Origin: Streptomyces sp. TRM68416 | GTDB taxonomy: Bacteria; Actinomycetota; Actinomycetes; Streptomycetales; Streptomycetaceae | Reading direction: 5' to 3' | NCBI RefSeq assembly: GCF_014596915.1 | Contig: NZ_JACVWU010000009.1 | Coordinates: 124,001 to 188,000, forward strand | DNA: 64,000 nucleotides | Shown here: positions 62,971-64,000 of the stretch, piece by piece | Position numbering within the stretch: the first letter of the stretch is position 1 | Layout: each line of letters opens with the position of its first letter | Position numbers and translations under genes: made by a program | The notes under the pieces: model-generated | What the model was told of the DNA's origin: nothing | What the model saw: only the letters and a program-made list of their open reading frames with translations | Databases searched by the model: none

Positions 62971-64000
62971 CTACCCCAACAGGCCGCCCACCAGGCCCGG
63001 TTCACCGGAGGTGGATCCTCCGCCTCCCGAGCCGCCCGGCGTGCCGCTGCCGCCGGTGGTGCCGCCCGAGGTCGGGCCGGAGCTGGTGCTCGGGGCCTCG
63101 TCCACCGGGGTGGTCTGCTGGGGCGGGGCCTCGCCCGTGGTGCCCTGGGTCTGGCTCGGGGACGTGCCCGCGGCGCCCGCGGTGCTGGTGTCCCTGGTGG
63201 CGCCCGGCGTCGTGGCGGCGCCTGCCGTCGGTGACGAAGTGGCGCCCTGGGTGGGCGAGGTGGAGGCCGACGGGGTGCGCTTCTGCTTCCGCCCGGGCTC
63301 CGAGGGGAGCGGGGAGCCGGGCAGCTCGTTGCGCGGGGCCTCGCCGGGCCCGGGGACGACCACCCGGTCGGCGTCGCGCACGGCACCGCCGAGCAGCGAG
63401 CCGAGCAGCAGGGTCAGGCCTACGACGATGGCGGTGACCAGAGTGCCGCGGCGCAGCACATAGCGGCGCAGGTCCCAGATGTCGGCGCGGGGACCGAGCC
63501 GCCGCCAGGCGTTGCCCGCGAGCCGCCCGTCGACGGAGTAGACGGGGGCGCCGGCGATGATCAGCGGGGACCAGGCGGCGAGGTAGATGATGTCGGGGGC
63601 GTCGTAGGCGGGGACGCTCTTCCAGCTCACGGTGACGAGCAGCGCGGCCGACAGCAGCGCGCCGATCACGGCGGCGACCCGCTGCCAGCAGCCCAGGACC
63701 GTGAGGACGCCCACGATGACCTGGAAGAAGGCGATGACCAGGCCGGAGCCGACGGGGTGCTCGAGGGCGAACTGCCGCAGCGGCTCGGCGACTTCCCAGG
63801 GGTGCAGGGTGTTGAGCCACTTCACCATCGAGCCGCGCTTGCCGCCGTCGAAGTAGACGGGGTCGCACAGCTTGCCCATGCCGGCGTAGATGGAGATGAA
63901 GCCGAGGAAGATGCGCAGCGGGAGGAGGACCACGCCCAGGTTCATCCGGCGGCCCGGGTAGTAGGCGTGCCGGGCCGGTTCGTCGCCGGAACGCCCGGTC
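62971..64000 (-). CDS. DoxX-family membrane protein with Pro/Ser/Thr-rich tail, 5' end outside window
   Basis: At least 324 aa. The first 190 residues from MNLGVVLLPLRIF hold the DoxX four-helix module (FISIYAGMGKLCDPVYFDGG, AFFQVIVGVLTVLGCW, then two more helices) and a further transmembrane helix (AIVVGLTLLLGSLLG). The C-terminus (about 200-324) is a low-complexity Gly/Ser/Thr/Pro tail. The frame remains open upstream of the ATG at 63945 to the window end, encoding RHAYYPGRR, which looks like real protein, so the true start probably lies beyond 64000. DoxX proteins take part in thiol/redox and membrane quinone functions; the exact role is unknown. Confidence 0.82.
   Translation of the reverse strand, partial: TGRSGDEPARHAYYPGRRMNLGVVLLPLRIFLGFISIYAGMGKLCDPVYFDGGKRGSMVKWLNTLHPWEVAEPLRQFALEHPVGSGLVIAFFQVIVGVLTVLGCWQRVAAVIGALLSAALLVTVSWKSVPAYDAPDIIYLAAWSPLIIAGAPVYSVDGRLAGNAWRRLGPRADIWDLRRYVLRRGTLVTAIVVGLTLLLGSLLGGAVRDADRVVVPGPGEAPRNELPGSPLPSEPGRKQKRTPSASTSPTQGATSSPTAGAATTPGATRDTSTAGAAGTSPSQTQGTTGEAPPQQTTPVDEAPSTSSGPTSGGTTGGSGTPGGSGGGGSTSGEPGLVGGLLG

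Noticed and set aside
62054..63463. Long plus-strand ORF through the tandem repeats
   Set aside because: It joins a shadow of the nucleotidyltransferase, the 21-bp repeats and the antisense of DoxX.

Overview
The window is a chromosomal segment of a Streptomyces species. The GC content is very high, start codons are ATG or GTG with many putative leaderless starts, and the gene order follows the S. coelicolor segment from groEL2 (SCO4296) down to msiK (SCO4240) as I remember it. The synteny statement is from memory and was not searched.

From 0 to 21.7 kb lies ordinary core chromosome. It holds groEL2 with a CIRCE-type operator, a cold-shock protein, a thrC gene behind a SAM-I riboswitch and coupled to a CysO-like sulfur carrier, gpgS-otsA-otsB, a sugar-binding lipoprotein divergent from nagK-nagA across two DasR-type sites, a PfkB kinase, a CBM35-type membrane protein, the diguanylate cyclase cdgB with a BldD-like palindrome, a flavin reductase, a GNAT acetyltransferase, an M1 peptidase, a GNAT-Nudix fusion, TerD and an ArfB-like factor.

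From 21.7 to 42.1 kb lies an accessory island. A membrane-protein gene is cut off at its left border, next to the 3' end of a tyrosine integrase gene. The island then carries an orphan Rhs toxin tip (RNase Sa-like) with a barstar-like immunity gene. Next is a small RiPP-like cluster: a 39-aa precursor, a frameshifted asparagine-synthase-like enzyme, a methyltransferase, tiny ORFs and a divergent HTH-TPR regulator. A nearly complete second integrase without a start codon follows, then a second immunity gene, a 2307-aa Rhs/Hint polymorphic toxin, its LamG partner, a lipoprotein and an IS remnant. Short direct repeats bracket the RiPP cluster plus integrase. The order integrase 3' end, repeats, immunity, Rhs tip occurs twice, which suggests the toxin tips and the integrase travelled together.

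From 42.1 to 48.2 kb are core or accessory enzymes: a pentapeptide-repeat protein, an FAD protein, a quinone-oxidoreductase-like gene with a near-ideal SoxR box, an FAD oxidoreductase, an APH-like kinase and a GNAT protein.

From 48.1 to 59.3 kb lies the most interesting system. It has two separate pairs of a short precursor-like peptide and an HExxH peptide-modification protein, a trypsin-like protease with a C-terminal effector-associated domain, an FxsT-like NB-ARC/TPR protein and a VMAP-C-type protein that also starts with an effector-associated-like domain. No radical SAM maturase is visible. The set looks like an FxSxx-type RiPP locus merged with an NTPase/protease conflict system.

From 59.3 to 64 kb are a 50-aa Cys-containing protein, tRNA-Thr(UGU), msiK, a small secreted protein, a nucleotidyltransferase, remnants and tandem repeats, and a DoxX protein that probably runs off the right edge.
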